Shown here: one piece after another, positions 19,600-27,273 of the stretch
Position numbering within the stretch: the first letter of the stretch is position 1
Layout: every line of letters begins with the position of its first letter
From: Ardenticatenia bacterium
GTDB lineage: Bacteria > Chloroflexota > Anaerolineae > Aggregatilineales > JALXEW01
Assembly: GCA_027069285.1 (NCBI GenBank)
Contig: JALXEW010000212.1
Coordinates: 14,517-46,845, forward strand
Direction of reading: 5' to 3'
Length of the DNA: 32,329 nt
Notes under the pieces: model-generated
The model's database searches: none
What the model was told of the DNA's origin: nothing
What the model saw: the letters and a program-made list of their open reading frames with translations, nothing else
Translations under genes and position numbers: made by a program

Positions 19600-20313
19600 T
19601 CACTTCTCACCCAGGTAGACTTTACGCACCATATCGTTGTTACGTAACGCCTCGGCGGTATCCTCAAGGGCAATGGTGCCGGTCTGCAGCACATAGCCCC
19701 TATCGGCCACGTTCAAGGCCATAAGCGCGTTCTGCTCCACCAGCAGGATCGTTGTCCCCTGCTCGTTCAACTCCTTGATGACCCGGAAAATATCCTGAAC
19801 CAACATCGGCGCCAATCCCATCGAAGGCTCATCCAGGAGCAATATGCGCGGACGCGCCATCAGCGCACGGCCAATCGCCAGCATCTGCTGCTCACCGCCG
19901 GAGAGGGTGCCGCCGAGTTGCTTTTCGCGCTCCTTGAGGCGCGGGAAGATGCCAAAAACGTATTCCATATCCCGCTCGATGCCCGCCGGATCGGTGCGGC
20001 TATAGGCACCCATTTCCAGGTTCTCCCGCACGGTCAGCCGAGTGAATATCTTACGGCCCTCCGGTGCCTGCCCCACGCCGCGTTTGACTATCTCATGCGG
20101 CTTGAGGCGGGTTATATCCTCGCCATCGAGCAAGATTTGCCCTTCGGATGCCGGGGTGAGGCCGCAGATGGTGTTAAGCGTGGTGGTTTTGCCGGCGCCG
20201 TTTGCGCCGATCAGCGTCACGATCTCGCCCTCATCGACCGAGATCGAGATGCCTTTGAGCGCGTGAATCTTGCCGTAGTATGTGTGTATATCTCGGACCT
20301 CAAGCAGTGCCAC
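19600..20313 (-). CDS. livF: LivF-type ABC ATPase
   Basis: One of the two ATPases powering the importer. The protein has 237 residues, the usual length. Walker A GANGAGKTT lies at 36-44, the signature LSGGEQQM at about 138-145 and Walker B RILLLDEPSMGLAP near 155-168. The start is GTG 20313, with GGAGG 6 bases upstream; livG ends 11 bases before. Last gene of livJHMGF. Confidence 0.95.
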   Translation of the reverse strand: MALLEVRDIHTYYGKIHALKGISISVDEGEIVTLIGANGAGKTTTLNTICGLTPASEGQILLDGEDITRLKPHEIVKRGVGQAPEGRKIFTRLTVRENLEMGAYSRTDPAGIERDMEYVFGIFPRLKEREKQLGGTLSGGEQQMLAIGRALMARPRILLLDEPSMGLAPMLVQDIFRVIKELNEQGTTILLVEQNALMALNVADRGYVLQTGTIALEDTAEALRNNDMVRKVYLGEK

Positions 20314-20324
20314 GGCCAGCCTCC

Positions 20325-21110
20325 TTACTGCAATTCCCCGGCGGGAGCGCCCAGGTACGCCTCGATCACTTTCGGATCGCGTTGGACTTCGGCGGGAGTG
20401 CCCTCAGATATTTTCTTGCCATAGTCCAGCACACTGACCTGATCCGAGATCGTCATCACCACGTTCATGTCGTGCTCGATCAGGAAGATGGTCAATCCCA
20501 TCTCATCACGCAGCCGCTTGATGAACTGGATCGTCTCCTCAGTCTCCTGCGGGTTCATGCCGGCGGTTGGCTCGTCCAGGAGCAGCAGCTTAGGGTCAGA
20601 GGCCAACGCGCGGGCGATCTCCAGGCGGCGTTGATTTCCGTATGGGAGGTTTTTCGCCAAGACGTCCCCCTGACCGCGCAATCCGACGAATTCCAAAAGC
20701 TCCAACGCCCGTTTAAGCGCCCAACGTTCCTCATGCACCGTGCCGGGCAGGCCCAGGAGGGCGCCGGTCGGCCCGGATTTGAGCCTGGGGTGCATCCCGA
20801 CCATGACGTTTTCGATGGCGGTCATATTGGCGAAGAGCCGGATGTTCTGATATGTGCGGGCGATGCCCATTGCCGTGATCTGATCAGGCCGGTAGCCGAT
20901 AATCGGCCTGCCCATGAAGTATATCTCGCCTTCCTCCGGGGTGTAGAAGCCGGTGACGCAGTTGAAGAACGTGGTTTTCCCGGCGCCGTTGGGGCCGATC
21001 AGGCTGGCTATGGCCTTTTCGGGTATCTGCAGGTCAACCTTATCGACGGCGGTCAGGCCGCCGAAGCGTTTGGTAACGCCCCTGGCGTCGAGCACGAGCT
21101 TATCTGCCAT
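20325..21110 (-). CDS. livG: LivG-type ABC ATPase
   Basis: The second ATPase of the importer, 261 residues. Walker A GPNGAGKTT lies at 39-47, the LivG-type signature is degenerate (NLPYGNQRRLEIARAL, in place of LSGGQ) and Walker B is LLLLDEPTAGMNP. The LivG-type spacer after Walker A (TGFYTPEEGEIYFMGRPIIG) is present. The start ATG 21110 is 1 base after the livM stop; GAGGAGGGGG in the livM 3' end serves as ribosome site, suggesting coupled translation. Confidence 0.95.
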   Translation of the reverse strand: MADKLVLDARGVTKRFGGLTAVDKVDLQIPEKAIASLIGPNGAGKTTFFNCVTGFYTPEEGEIYFMGRPIIGYRPDQITAMGIARTYQNIRLFANMTAIENVMVGMHPRLKSGPTGALLGLPGTVHEERWALKRALELLEFVGLRGQGDVLAKNLPYGNQRRLEIARALASDPKLLLLDEPTAGMNPQETEETIQFIKRLRDEMGLTIFLIEHDMNVVMTISDQVSVLDYGKKISEGTPAEVQRDPKVIEAYLGAPAGELQ

Positions 21111-21111
21111 G

Positions 21112-23511
21112 CTACGCCCCCTCCTCTTCCTGAGCGATTGCCTCGGCCTCGGCTTCCAATCGGCGCACAGGCGGTGGCATCAGGCCAGCCGGCTTGACCA
21201 GCATCATAATGACCAACAAGGCGCCGAATGCCAAAAGGCGATAGTCCGCGAACTCACGCAATGCCTCCGGCAACCCGATCAGCACGAAGGCGCCGATCAG
21301 CACACCGGGGATGCTGCCCATGCCGCCGATGATGATCAGGCACAAGATATTGATCGAAACCAGCAAGGTGAAGCTATTGGGGAATATCGAGTGCAGCCAC
21401 GAGCCGAAAACCGCGCCTCCGATGCCGGAGAACGCCGCCCCGGTCGTGAATGCCAGCAGCTTGACGTTGACCAGATTAATGCCCATCGCCTGGGCCACAT
21501 CCTCATCCTCGCGCATCGCCATCCACGCCCGCCCCAGGCGAGACCCGCTGAGCCGGAATGAGACGAATGCCGCGATCAGCACGCCGGCGAGTATCAGGTA
21601 GTATATCTCGTTGGCGCTGGTGAGAACTATCGGCTCCCTCAACCTCTCGGCCAGGCCCTCCAGGAAGGGCACCGACGATAACGGCCCGGCCAAAGCACTG
21701 AGGTTTATCATCGGCGAAGGTATCTGGGTGATGCCCTGGGCGCCGCCCAGATAATCGGCAAAAGTATCCGAAAGCGCGATCAACCGTATGATCTCGCCAA
21801 AGCCCAGGGTGACGATCGCCAGATAGTCGCCACGCATCCGCAAGACCGGGATGCCGAGCAATATGCCCGCAAGGGCCGCCGCCAACATCGCCACCGGCCA
21901 CGCAACCCAGAACGTGGTCACGCCGGTGCATACCTGGCCGATCATGGCCGGGTCAATCGCCTCCGGTCGGACGCCGCCGCAGGTAACCAGGTTCGGCGTG
22001 GTGAGGATGCCGGTTATATAGGCGCCGATGGCGAAGAAGGCCACGTACCCCAGGTCCAATAGCCCGGCGTAACCCACAACGATGTTCAATCCCAGGCCCA
22101 TCATGGTATACAGGCCCACCAGGTCGAGGACGCTGGTGATATACTGATTGAACACCTGCGGAACCATCAGCAACAGGAATGCCGCCACGATCAGGCCCAG
22201 CAGGTTAACCGTGCGGCGCTTACCTTCTGGCATTTTGTTATATCGGGTTGCCGCCTCCATCGAAGTCGAGCGACCGGCGACCTGGACAAAGACCACTATA
22301 CCGGCTATCGCGATGGCAACCGGCACATTCACCTCGCCGGCGCTCTGGAGCACGCCCAGGATCATGATGGTGGAAACCAGGGAAAGCCCGGCGCTATGCA
22401 CCGCGCCAGATGCCACGGTAAGCATCCCGCCAAGCGCCCCGACAATCGCCCCCAGCAAAGCCATCACCACAAAGCGCCCCACCCCTTCCTTGCCCAGCCA
22501 GAAGGCGGAAAGCAGGTCAGACTCGCTTTTGGTGATCATCGAGGCGAACTCGCGCTGCATTGGGATGAGCGCCGCCATCAGCAATAGCAGCACCAGGCCC
22601 GCGACCAGGCCGATCAGCACGCCGGATATGCCCGCCAGGATCGCATTGAGGGTCTTATCATCCTCGCGGCGCGGGCGCGGGATCGGGACGCCCATACCTC
22701 GAAGCACCTCGTCGAACTCGGCCTGACCGGTCACCCTGGCGATCACGCCGAGCACCGCCCCCAGCACGGCGATGGCGATCACGACGGCGATGGCATTACC
22801 CTGCAGCCATATCATCACCTCGCCGATGAGGGCATTATCTTCCGGCCCGCCCAGGGGCAAAGTGATCGCCACCAGCAGCGCCACCACAAGCCCGGCCAGC
22901 GCCCCATATCCCAGTGAATCGGCCAGTTCAGAGCCACGCGAGCGGGCGATCACATACCCCACCCCGCCTGTACTCAGGAGTATTGTGGCGTCCACCAGGG
23001 TAACCAGGTCCTCGATGGCATTTTGCAGCAGGCCGACCACCAAGACGATGGCGCCCGCGAAAAGCACTATCCCCATCTGCCTGGGCGGAACCAGACGCGC
23101 CAGGCCGCCCAAAGCCCCTGCCGTGGCGCCGAGTATGACCATGAGCATCAGCCCGCCGACGCCTTCCTGCCCGAACGAGAGCAAGTTTATCAACTCCGGC
23201 GAGACGTTTGGGAATATCTGGCGGAGGTTAACGCTACGGGCCAACAGGGTGAAAACTGCCACGAAAGTTCCAACCGTCGCGCCGGATACGGCGCCGTTGG
23301 CCGCAGCATTACCGGCGTCATCACCTGCCGCCGCCGCCACGAAACCGGCACCGGCCAGGATCATGAGCAAGAGTGCATCCGAGAGGCTAACCGCGCCGGA
23401 GATGACGTACTTGCCGCTGAAGACCAGGAAGGTACCGATGGCGACCAGGAACAACGTCACCCCGCCGAAAAGAGCGCCTGTTGTGAGAGATTTCCGTCGA
23501 ATCGCGAGCAT
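21112..23511 (-). CDS. livM: LivM-type ABC permease with large N-terminal repeat extension
   Basis: The protein has 799 residues, against roughly 300-430 for ordinary LivM. The C-terminal part (from about 430) is a standard LivM permease: VGLYTMMGLGLNIVVGYAGL (about 465-484), DLGYVAFFAIGAYITG, RLRGDYLAIVTLGFGEI-like LRMRGDYLAIVTLGFGEIIR, and the IGGMGSIPGVLIGA motif contacting the ATPase. The first ~425 residues are an added hydrophobic region of many membrane helices with three related repeats. I do not recognise this part. The start ATG 23511 follows GGAGGGG; livH ends 15 bases before. The frame is continuous, so this is a fusion, not two genes read together. Confidence 0.92.
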   Translation of the reverse strand: MLAIRRKSLTTGALFGGVTLFLVAIGTFLVFSGKYVISGAVSLSDALLLMILAGAGFVAAAAGDDAGNAAANGAVSGATVGTFVAVFTLLARSVNLRQIFPNVSPELINLLSFGQEGVGGLMLMVILGATAGALGGLARLVPPRQMGIVLFAGAIVLVVGLLQNAIEDLVTLVDATILLSTGGVGYVIARSRGSELADSLGYGALAGLVVALLVAITLPLGGPEDNALIGEVMIWLQGNAIAVVIAIAVLGAVLGVIARVTGQAEFDEVLRGMGVPIPRPRREDDKTLNAILAGISGVLIGLVAGLVLLLLMAALIPMQREFASMITKSESDLLSAFWLGKEGVGRFVVMALLGAIVGALGGMLTVASGAVHSAGLSLVSTIMILGVLQSAGEVNVPVAIAIAGIVVFVQVAGRSTSMEAATRYNKMPEGKRRTVNLLGLIVAAFLLLMVPQVFNQYITSVLDLVGLYTMMGLGLNIVVGYAGLLDLGYVAFFAIGAYITGILTTPNLVTCGGVRPEAIDPAMIGQVCTGVTTFWVAWPVAMLAAALAGILLGIPVLRMRGDYLAIVTLGFGEIIRLIALSDTFADYLGGAQGITQIPSPMINLSALAGPLSSVPFLEGLAERLREPIVLTSANEIYYLILAGVLIAAFVSFRLSGSRLGRAWMAMREDEDVAQAMGINLVNVKLLAFTTGAAFSGIGGAVFGSWLHSIFPNSFTLLVSINILCLIIIGGMGSIPGVLIGAFVLIGLPEALREFADYRLLAFGALLVIMMLVKPAGLMPPPVRRLEAEAEAIAQEEEGA
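22327..23310 (-). repeat. Three related protein repeats in the LivM N-terminal extension
   Basis: Repeat A is about residues 68-165, B about 198-262 and C about 286-395. The best pair is A GQEGVGGLMLMVILGATAGA (114-133) against C GKEGVGRFVVMALLGAIVGA (340-359), 226 residues apart; both continue LGG and then a helix ending VVGLLQNA or ILGVLQSA. B matches more weakly (WLQGNAIAVVIAIAVLGAVLG, 235-255). Similarity is at protein level; the DNA has diverged, so the duplication is old. Confidence 0.7.
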
Positions 23512-23526
23512 GTCATCCCCTCCGGA

Positions 23527-25620
23527 TCAGGCTTTCTTCTCGGACAGCACCTCGCCCAGGATGCCGGTAGGCCTGAAGATCAGGACCATAACCAGCAGGC
23601 CGAACGAGATAACGTCCTTCAACTGCGGAGCGATCCCAAGCAGCGCCGGTGCCACCGATTCGACAAGTCCGAGGAAGAACCCGCCGAACATAGCGCCCGG
23701 AATGTTACCGATGCCGCCCAGAACCGCAGCCGTGAACGCTTTCAGGCCTGGTATGAAGCCCATAGTATGTGTGACCTGGCGGGTGTAGAGCGCGAAAAGG
23801 ACGCCCGCAGCTCCCGCCAATGCCGCGCCCAATACGAACGTCGTCACGATCACGCGATCCACATCAATGCCCATCAGCGCTGCAACTTCCTTATCCTCGG
23901 CGACCGCACGCATGGCCTTACCTGCCTTTGTATATTGCACAAACCAGAACAGGCCCAACATCATCAGGACTGCGGCCACGAAGACCAGGAAGTAGATCGG
24001 GCGGATTATCAGCTTGATGCTGCCGGTTACATCTACCCACCTGATCTCAAAACCGGCTTCCTCGGCCATCGCCTCCATCAAATCCACCTCAAAGCCGTCT
24101 ATGTCACCGGTCTCGCGCAAAGTGGTCAGCGGAGGCTGATTGGCATTGATGCCGATCACAATCAAATCCACATCAGGGTACGACTCGCCGGACGCATCCG
24201 GCTCAAACGGCAATTCCGCCGGCTCCACCCCAAACCAACGGCGATACGCCTTAGCATACTCGCCGTTGGCCACCACGGCGTGGAGCGCATGGTTGAGCAC
24301 CTCGGCCAGGTCATCACGGTTTGGCGATAGGGCTATCGCGACCGGCCTCTCGATGATCGGGGCGCCCACCGGCACCAGCTCCATGCGCCAGTACTCTATC
24401 TCCCTGGCGGCGACCGGCAACTCCTCCACCGCCGCGTCCACCTCACCGTAGAGCACTGCCAGGAATGCGTCCTTAGTCGAATGGAAGGTGACCACCTCGA
24501 CGCCATCCAGCCGATGAGCCGCCTCCTCTGCCAGGCCGCCGTTGGTCACGGCCACGCGGCTACCGGGCCTCAGATCATCCGGCCCGGTGATAGTTTCGGC
24601 ATCATCCTCACGCACCACCAGCACCGGCCCGACGTCCAGGTATGACAAGGTCTGCGCGTCATCCGAGCTGATCCCAGCCATCACCGCGTCGAAATCCCCC
24701 CCATCCAGACGGTGTATCAGCCACTCATCGCCCATCTGTGCGGCCTGCAGGTCACCCGGAAGTGACCACAGCTGGCCGACGACCAGCACCGCCATGATCA
24801 GGATCGTGATCACCGGGGTGAGATTATTAGATGCCCACTTCAGGATGCCGAGGGGTGAGAGTTCAACCTCAGATTCCTTGAATTTGCGGCTCAGGCGCAG
24901 GCCCAGGTAGACGGCCAAAGCCACGGCAGCCGCGATCACCACCGCCCGGATGATCACCGCCCCCCAGGGTGAGATCCACAGGGTGACGGGATAGCGCCCG
25001 CTGATCAGATCTAGGCCCAAAGCCACGCGGCGTCCGGTTTCGGGGTCAACTGCCCATTCGAGGTCGCCAAAGACCTGCGGCAACACGTACAAGTGCACGT
25101 TTGGGTAGTTCTTAGTGCCGGTACCGAAAAGCCCACGGAATGCCTGTTGCAAGAAAAGCGACGCTCCGATTGCGGTGATCAGCGGGACCAGGCGTGGGGC
25201 TTTGCGGAGTGGGCGGTATGCGATCCGCTCCAGCAGCACCGCCACGATGACCGATGTGGCCATCGCGACCAGGAAGACGACCGTCACGGCCAGCAGGGTA
25301 TGCTCTTCCAGGAAGCCGCTCTCATCCATTGCGGCGATGACGAAGTAGCCGATATAGGTGCCGGACATAAAGACTTCGCCGTGGGCGAAGTTAATCATAA
25401 ACAGGATGCCGTAAACCAGGGTGTATCCGAGTGCGATAAGCGCGTAAATACCGCCCTGGGCAAGGCCGAAGATGAGCTGGCGTATAAATGTGTCAAAGCC
25501 ATATGCGCCGGACGCCAGATTGCCAACGGCCCTGATCACCACGAACGCCAGCATCGCCAGGCCCATCCCCCATATGATGACGTTGGTCAGAGTAAGGCGA
25601 CGCAGGAAACGTAAACCCAT
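23527..25620 (-). CDS. livH: LivH-type ABC permease with inserted, circularly permuted solute-binding domain
   Basis: The protein has 697 residues, against about 290-310 for ordinary LivH. Residues 45-165 match LivH (GIYALIALGYTLVYGILFMI, NFAHGEVFM, ERIAYRPLRKAPRLVPLI). Residues 538-690 match its second half (AGKAMRAVAEDKEVAALMGI, PGLKAFTAAVLGGIGNIPGAM, FRPTGILGE). In between are two added membrane helices (about 221-243 and 267-287) and an extracytoplasmic domain of about 237 residues (297-533) resembling SBP_bac_3, with segments in swapped order. A LivH helix (541-562) follows directly. The start ATG 25620 follows GGAGG by 8 bases. The frame is intact. Confidence 0.92.
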   Translation of the reverse strand: MGLRFLRRLTLTNVIIWGMGLAMLAFVVIRAVGNLASGAYGFDTFIRQLIFGLAQGGIYALIALGYTLVYGILFMINFAHGEVFMSGTYIGYFVIAAMDESGFLEEHTLLAVTVVFLVAMATSVIVAVLLERIAYRPLRKAPRLVPLITAIGASLFLQQAFRGLFGTGTKNYPNVHLYVLPQVFGDLEWAVDPETGRRVALGLDLISGRYPVTLWISPWGAVIIRAVVIAAAVALAVYLGLRLSRKFKESEVELSPLGILKWASNNLTPVITILIMAVLVVGQLWSLPGDLQAAQMGDEWLIHRLDGGDFDAVMAGISSDDAQTLSYLDVGPVLVVREDDAETITGPDDLRPGSRVAVTNGGLAEEAAHRLDGVEVVTFHSTKDAFLAVLYGEVDAAVEELPVAAREIEYWRMELVPVGAPIIERPVAIALSPNRDDLAEVLNHALHAVVANGEYAKAYRRWFGVEPAELPFEPDASGESYPDVDLIVIGINANQPPLTTLRETGDIDGFEVDLMEAMAEEAGFEIRWVDVTGSIKLIIRPIYFLVFVAAVLMMLGLFWFVQYTKAGKAMRAVAEDKEVAALMGIDVDRVIVTTFVLGAALAGAAGVLFALYTRQVTHTMGFIPGLKAFTAAVLGGIGNIPGAMFGGFFLGLVESVAPALLGIAPQLKDVISFGLLVMVLIFRPTGILGEVLSEKKA
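24022..24732 (-). other. Permuted SBP_bac_3-like domain inside LivH
   Basis: In the usual family order the protein begins with GINANQPPL...GFEVDLMEAMAEEAGFEIRWVDV-like sequence, then a helix and GxFDAVxAG, and ends with GEYAKAYRRWFG-like sequence. Here GGDFDAVMAG (307-316), LYGEVDAAVEELPVA (390-404) and NGEYAKAYRRWFGV (452-465) come first, an 18-residue linker follows, and the family's N-terminal strand and helix (484-533) come last. Joining 533 back to 297 restores the normal order, so the cut falls in the loop between the second strand and second helix. The Arg that clamps the ligand carboxylate in amino-acid binders (T-x-E-R after the AGM motif) is not visible, so the ligand may differ. 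Confidence 0.75.
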
Positions 25621-25656
25621 ACGGACTTCCTCCGAGGACTATCCCAATATAAGAGT

Positions 25657-25687
25657 GGGAGGCGTGACGGCAACCCGTCCGCCTCCC
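25657..25687 (-). promoter_or_regulatory. Strong hairpin between livJ and livH
   Basis: GGGAGGCG, one bulged T, GACGG, loop CAAC, CCGTC and CGCCTCCC form a 13-bp stem with a single bulge. It lies in the 100-base gap after livJ and before the livH ribosome site. In binding-protein operons such hairpins protect or partly terminate the message, so that more binding protein than permease is made; here this role is inferred. Downstream on the minus strand is ACTCTTATATT, only partly T-rich. Confidence 0.7.
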
Positions 25688-25720
25688 GTTATCAGCTAAG
25701 GATCGGGCGCCGATGCGAGA

Positions 25721-27028
25721 TTACTCTCCCTCGCCCTCAGCCTCACCTTGCTCGGCCTCCTCGGCGCCTTCCTCAGGCTGTTCCTCTTCCTCCGGCTGGA
25801 CGGGCACTACTTCACCGTCCTCGGTCACCTCGACGGGCACGAACTCGCCATCAACCACCTGATAGAACATGATCTCGGCGCCGCTGGCGCAGTCACCGAA
25901 CTCATCGCAGGTGATTGTGCCGGTCAGGCCCTCGTAGCCCTCGGTGCTCTTGATCGCATCGCGCAGGGCCTGGCGACCGATGTGCAGGGCGCCGTCATCA
26001 TCGACGTAGCCGACCTCTTCGATGGCATTGAGGATGACGTTGACGGCATCGTAGGCCTGTGCGTGGAACGCGGCGGTTGGCTCCTCGCCGTAGACCTCGA
26101 CGTAGGCCTCGACCATTGCGTCGTAGGCCTCACCGGAGGCAGCCACGTTAGCCGCCGAGGCGAATGCGCCCTCAGCAGCATCACCGGCGGCATCCACGAA
26201 CTCAGGCGACAGGATACCATCGGCGCCCATGAAGATCACGTCGCCCATGCCGACGTCAAAGCGCTGCATTGCCAGGTATGCGCCCTCGGCGATGAAGCCG
26301 CCGAAGTAGATCGCATCCGGCGGGCCGGCAGAAGCGATCAGCTCCAGCACCGGGCGCATATCGGTATCGCCGACGTTGATGGCCTCCTGGGCCACCACCT
26401 CACCGCCCATCTCCTCGAAGGCCTCGGCCATCGCGTTCACCAGACCCTCACCATATGGGCTGCCGTCGTGGATGGTCGCCACCGAGCGGACGCCCTGTGC
26501 CCACAGGAACTCTGCCGCAGCAGGGCCCTGTACCCGGTCGTTCCAGGCCACGCGCGTGAAGGCCGGGTAATCGCCGGCGGTCAGCACCGGTGCGGTGCAC
26601 GAGGGCGATACCATTGTGTAGTGTGCGTCCTCGTAGATCGGTGCCGCTGCCACGCAGGAGCTGGAGCACATGTGCCCCACGATTGCCACGATGGTTTCAT
26701 CGGAGACGAAGCGGTTGGCCACGGTCTGGCCGCCCTCGGCGGAGCAGAGGCTATCCTGCACGTCCAGCTCGACCGGGAAGCCCAGTACCTCAGGCCGGTC
26801 GCGCACGGCCAGCTCGGCGCCGCGCTGCTCGTCGATGCCCAGTACGTCGATGCCGGCGCCCGAAAGACCGGCGGCAAAGCCGATGCGTACCGGATCACCG
26901 GGTTCGATCACGACTTCGCCCCACGGATCACCTTCCTGGGCCATGATGCGCGAGGCAATTGAGGAAGTCGCCAGGAGCATAGCGATGATAGCCACCAGAC
27001 CTGCCATACGAACCCATCGGTAATGCAT
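25721..27028 (-). CDS. livJ: LivJ-type ABC substrate-binding protein (periplasmic-binding type I)
   Basis: Captures the solute outside the cell and delivers it to LivHM. The protein has 435 residues. A Sec signal peptide (hydrophobic 9-24, likely cut after IMA30) has no lipobox cysteine. The two-lobe Leu/Ile/Val-binding fold follows: PVRIGFAAGLSGAG, INVGDTDMRPVLELIASAGP and FHAQAYDAVNVI. Cys residues in QDSLCSAEGG and GHMCSSSC are of the family kind. The C-terminus (about 410-435) is an added tail almost wholly Glu/Gly/Ala/Gln. Without a lipid anchor the protein would be free if the cell has a single membrane. The start ATG 27028 follows AGGAGGAGG. The substrate cannot be read; branched-chain or other amino acids, amides and urea are all handled by this family. 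Confidence 0.93.
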   Translation of the reverse strand: MHYRWVRMAGLVAIIAMLLATSSIASRIMAQEGDPWGEVVIEPGDPVRIGFAAGLSGAGIDVLGIDEQRGAELAVRDRPEVLGFPVELDVQDSLCSAEGGQTVANRFVSDETIVAIVGHMCSSSCVAAAPIYEDAHYTMVSPSCTAPVLTAGDYPAFTRVAWNDRVQGPAAAEFLWAQGVRSVATIHDGSPYGEGLVNAMAEAFEEMGGEVVAQEAINVGDTDMRPVLELIASAGPPDAIYFGGFIAEGAYLAMQRFDVGMGDVIFMGADGILSPEFVDAAGDAAEGAFASAANVAASGEAYDAMVEAYVEVYGEEPTAAFHAQAYDAVNVILNAIEEVGYVDDDGALHIGRQALRDAIKSTEGYEGLTGTITCDEFGDCASGAEIMFYQVVDGEFVPVEVTEDGEVVPVQPEEEEQPEEGAEEAEQGEAEGEGE

Positions 27029-27069
27029 AACATCCTCCTCCTTAATGTGTAGTAGAGAAGAGACCCCTA

Positions 27070-27130
27070 CCTGCCCGGCGGGAGGGGGTAACCCCGCCCC
27101 AGCAGGCGCATCGAAGCGACTTCACGATGC
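27070..27130 (-). promoter_or_regulatory. Structured 5' leader of livJ (two stem-loops)
   Basis: Between the promoter and the livJ ribosome site lie two hairpins. The first in the transcript (27130-27108) pairs GCATCG with CGATGC and AAG with CTT around loop TCG, with a 2-base bulge. The second (27106-27070) pairs CCTGC with GCAGG and GGCGGG with CCCGCC around a 10-base loop. The second is followed by TAGGGGTCTCTTCTC and then the ribosome site. Such a leader of about 130 bases could be a cis-acting control element; I do not recognise a known riboswitch class. Confidence 0.5.
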
Positions 27131-27167
27131 CCCCGACATCACCTCCTCACGGCAGGACACTTAAAAG

Positions 27168-27196
27168 ATAGTACAGAAGTACCCCCAATGTGTCAA
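27168..27196 (-). promoter_or_regulatory. Strong sigma-70 promoter of livJHMGF
   Basis: On the minus strand TTGACA (27196-27191), exactly 17 bases and TACTAT (27173-27168) give a perfect -35 and a good -10. Transcription would start near 27161, about 130 bases upstream of livJ. It lies just after the terminator of the upstream surface-protein operon. Confidence 0.8.
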
Positions 27197-27207
27197 GTAC
27201 CTGAATC

Positions 27208-27234
27208 AAAAAAACCCCAATTCGTCGAGGGGTT
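27208..27234 (-). terminator. Intrinsic terminator of the surface-protein operon
   Basis: On the minus strand AACCCC (27234-27229), a 10-base loop and GGGGTT are followed by a run of T (seven T from 27214 to 27208, two of them within the stem end). It is 39 bases after the stop of the LCP-like gene and 11 bases before the livJ promoter. Confidence 0.8.
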
Positions 27235-27273
27235 ACGCTCAAATTCCAAATCTCACCAAAATATAACACCGGA

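Noticed and set aside
21112-23511. livM as two genes (a separate membrane protein and a normal LivM).
   Set aside because: The frame is continuous and I saw no internal start with a good ribosome site near residue 427, so a fusion is more likely.
22772-24330. Long plus-strand open frames (22772-23788 and 23023-24330) opposite livM and livH.
   Set aside because: They are shadows of GC-rich genes on the other strand: no family motifs, no ribosome sites, and biased residue composition.
25748-26962. A 404-codon plus-strand frame opposite livJ.
   Set aside because: Shadow frame; His/Asp/Leu-rich product with no recognisable fold, while the minus strand encodes a complete binding protein.
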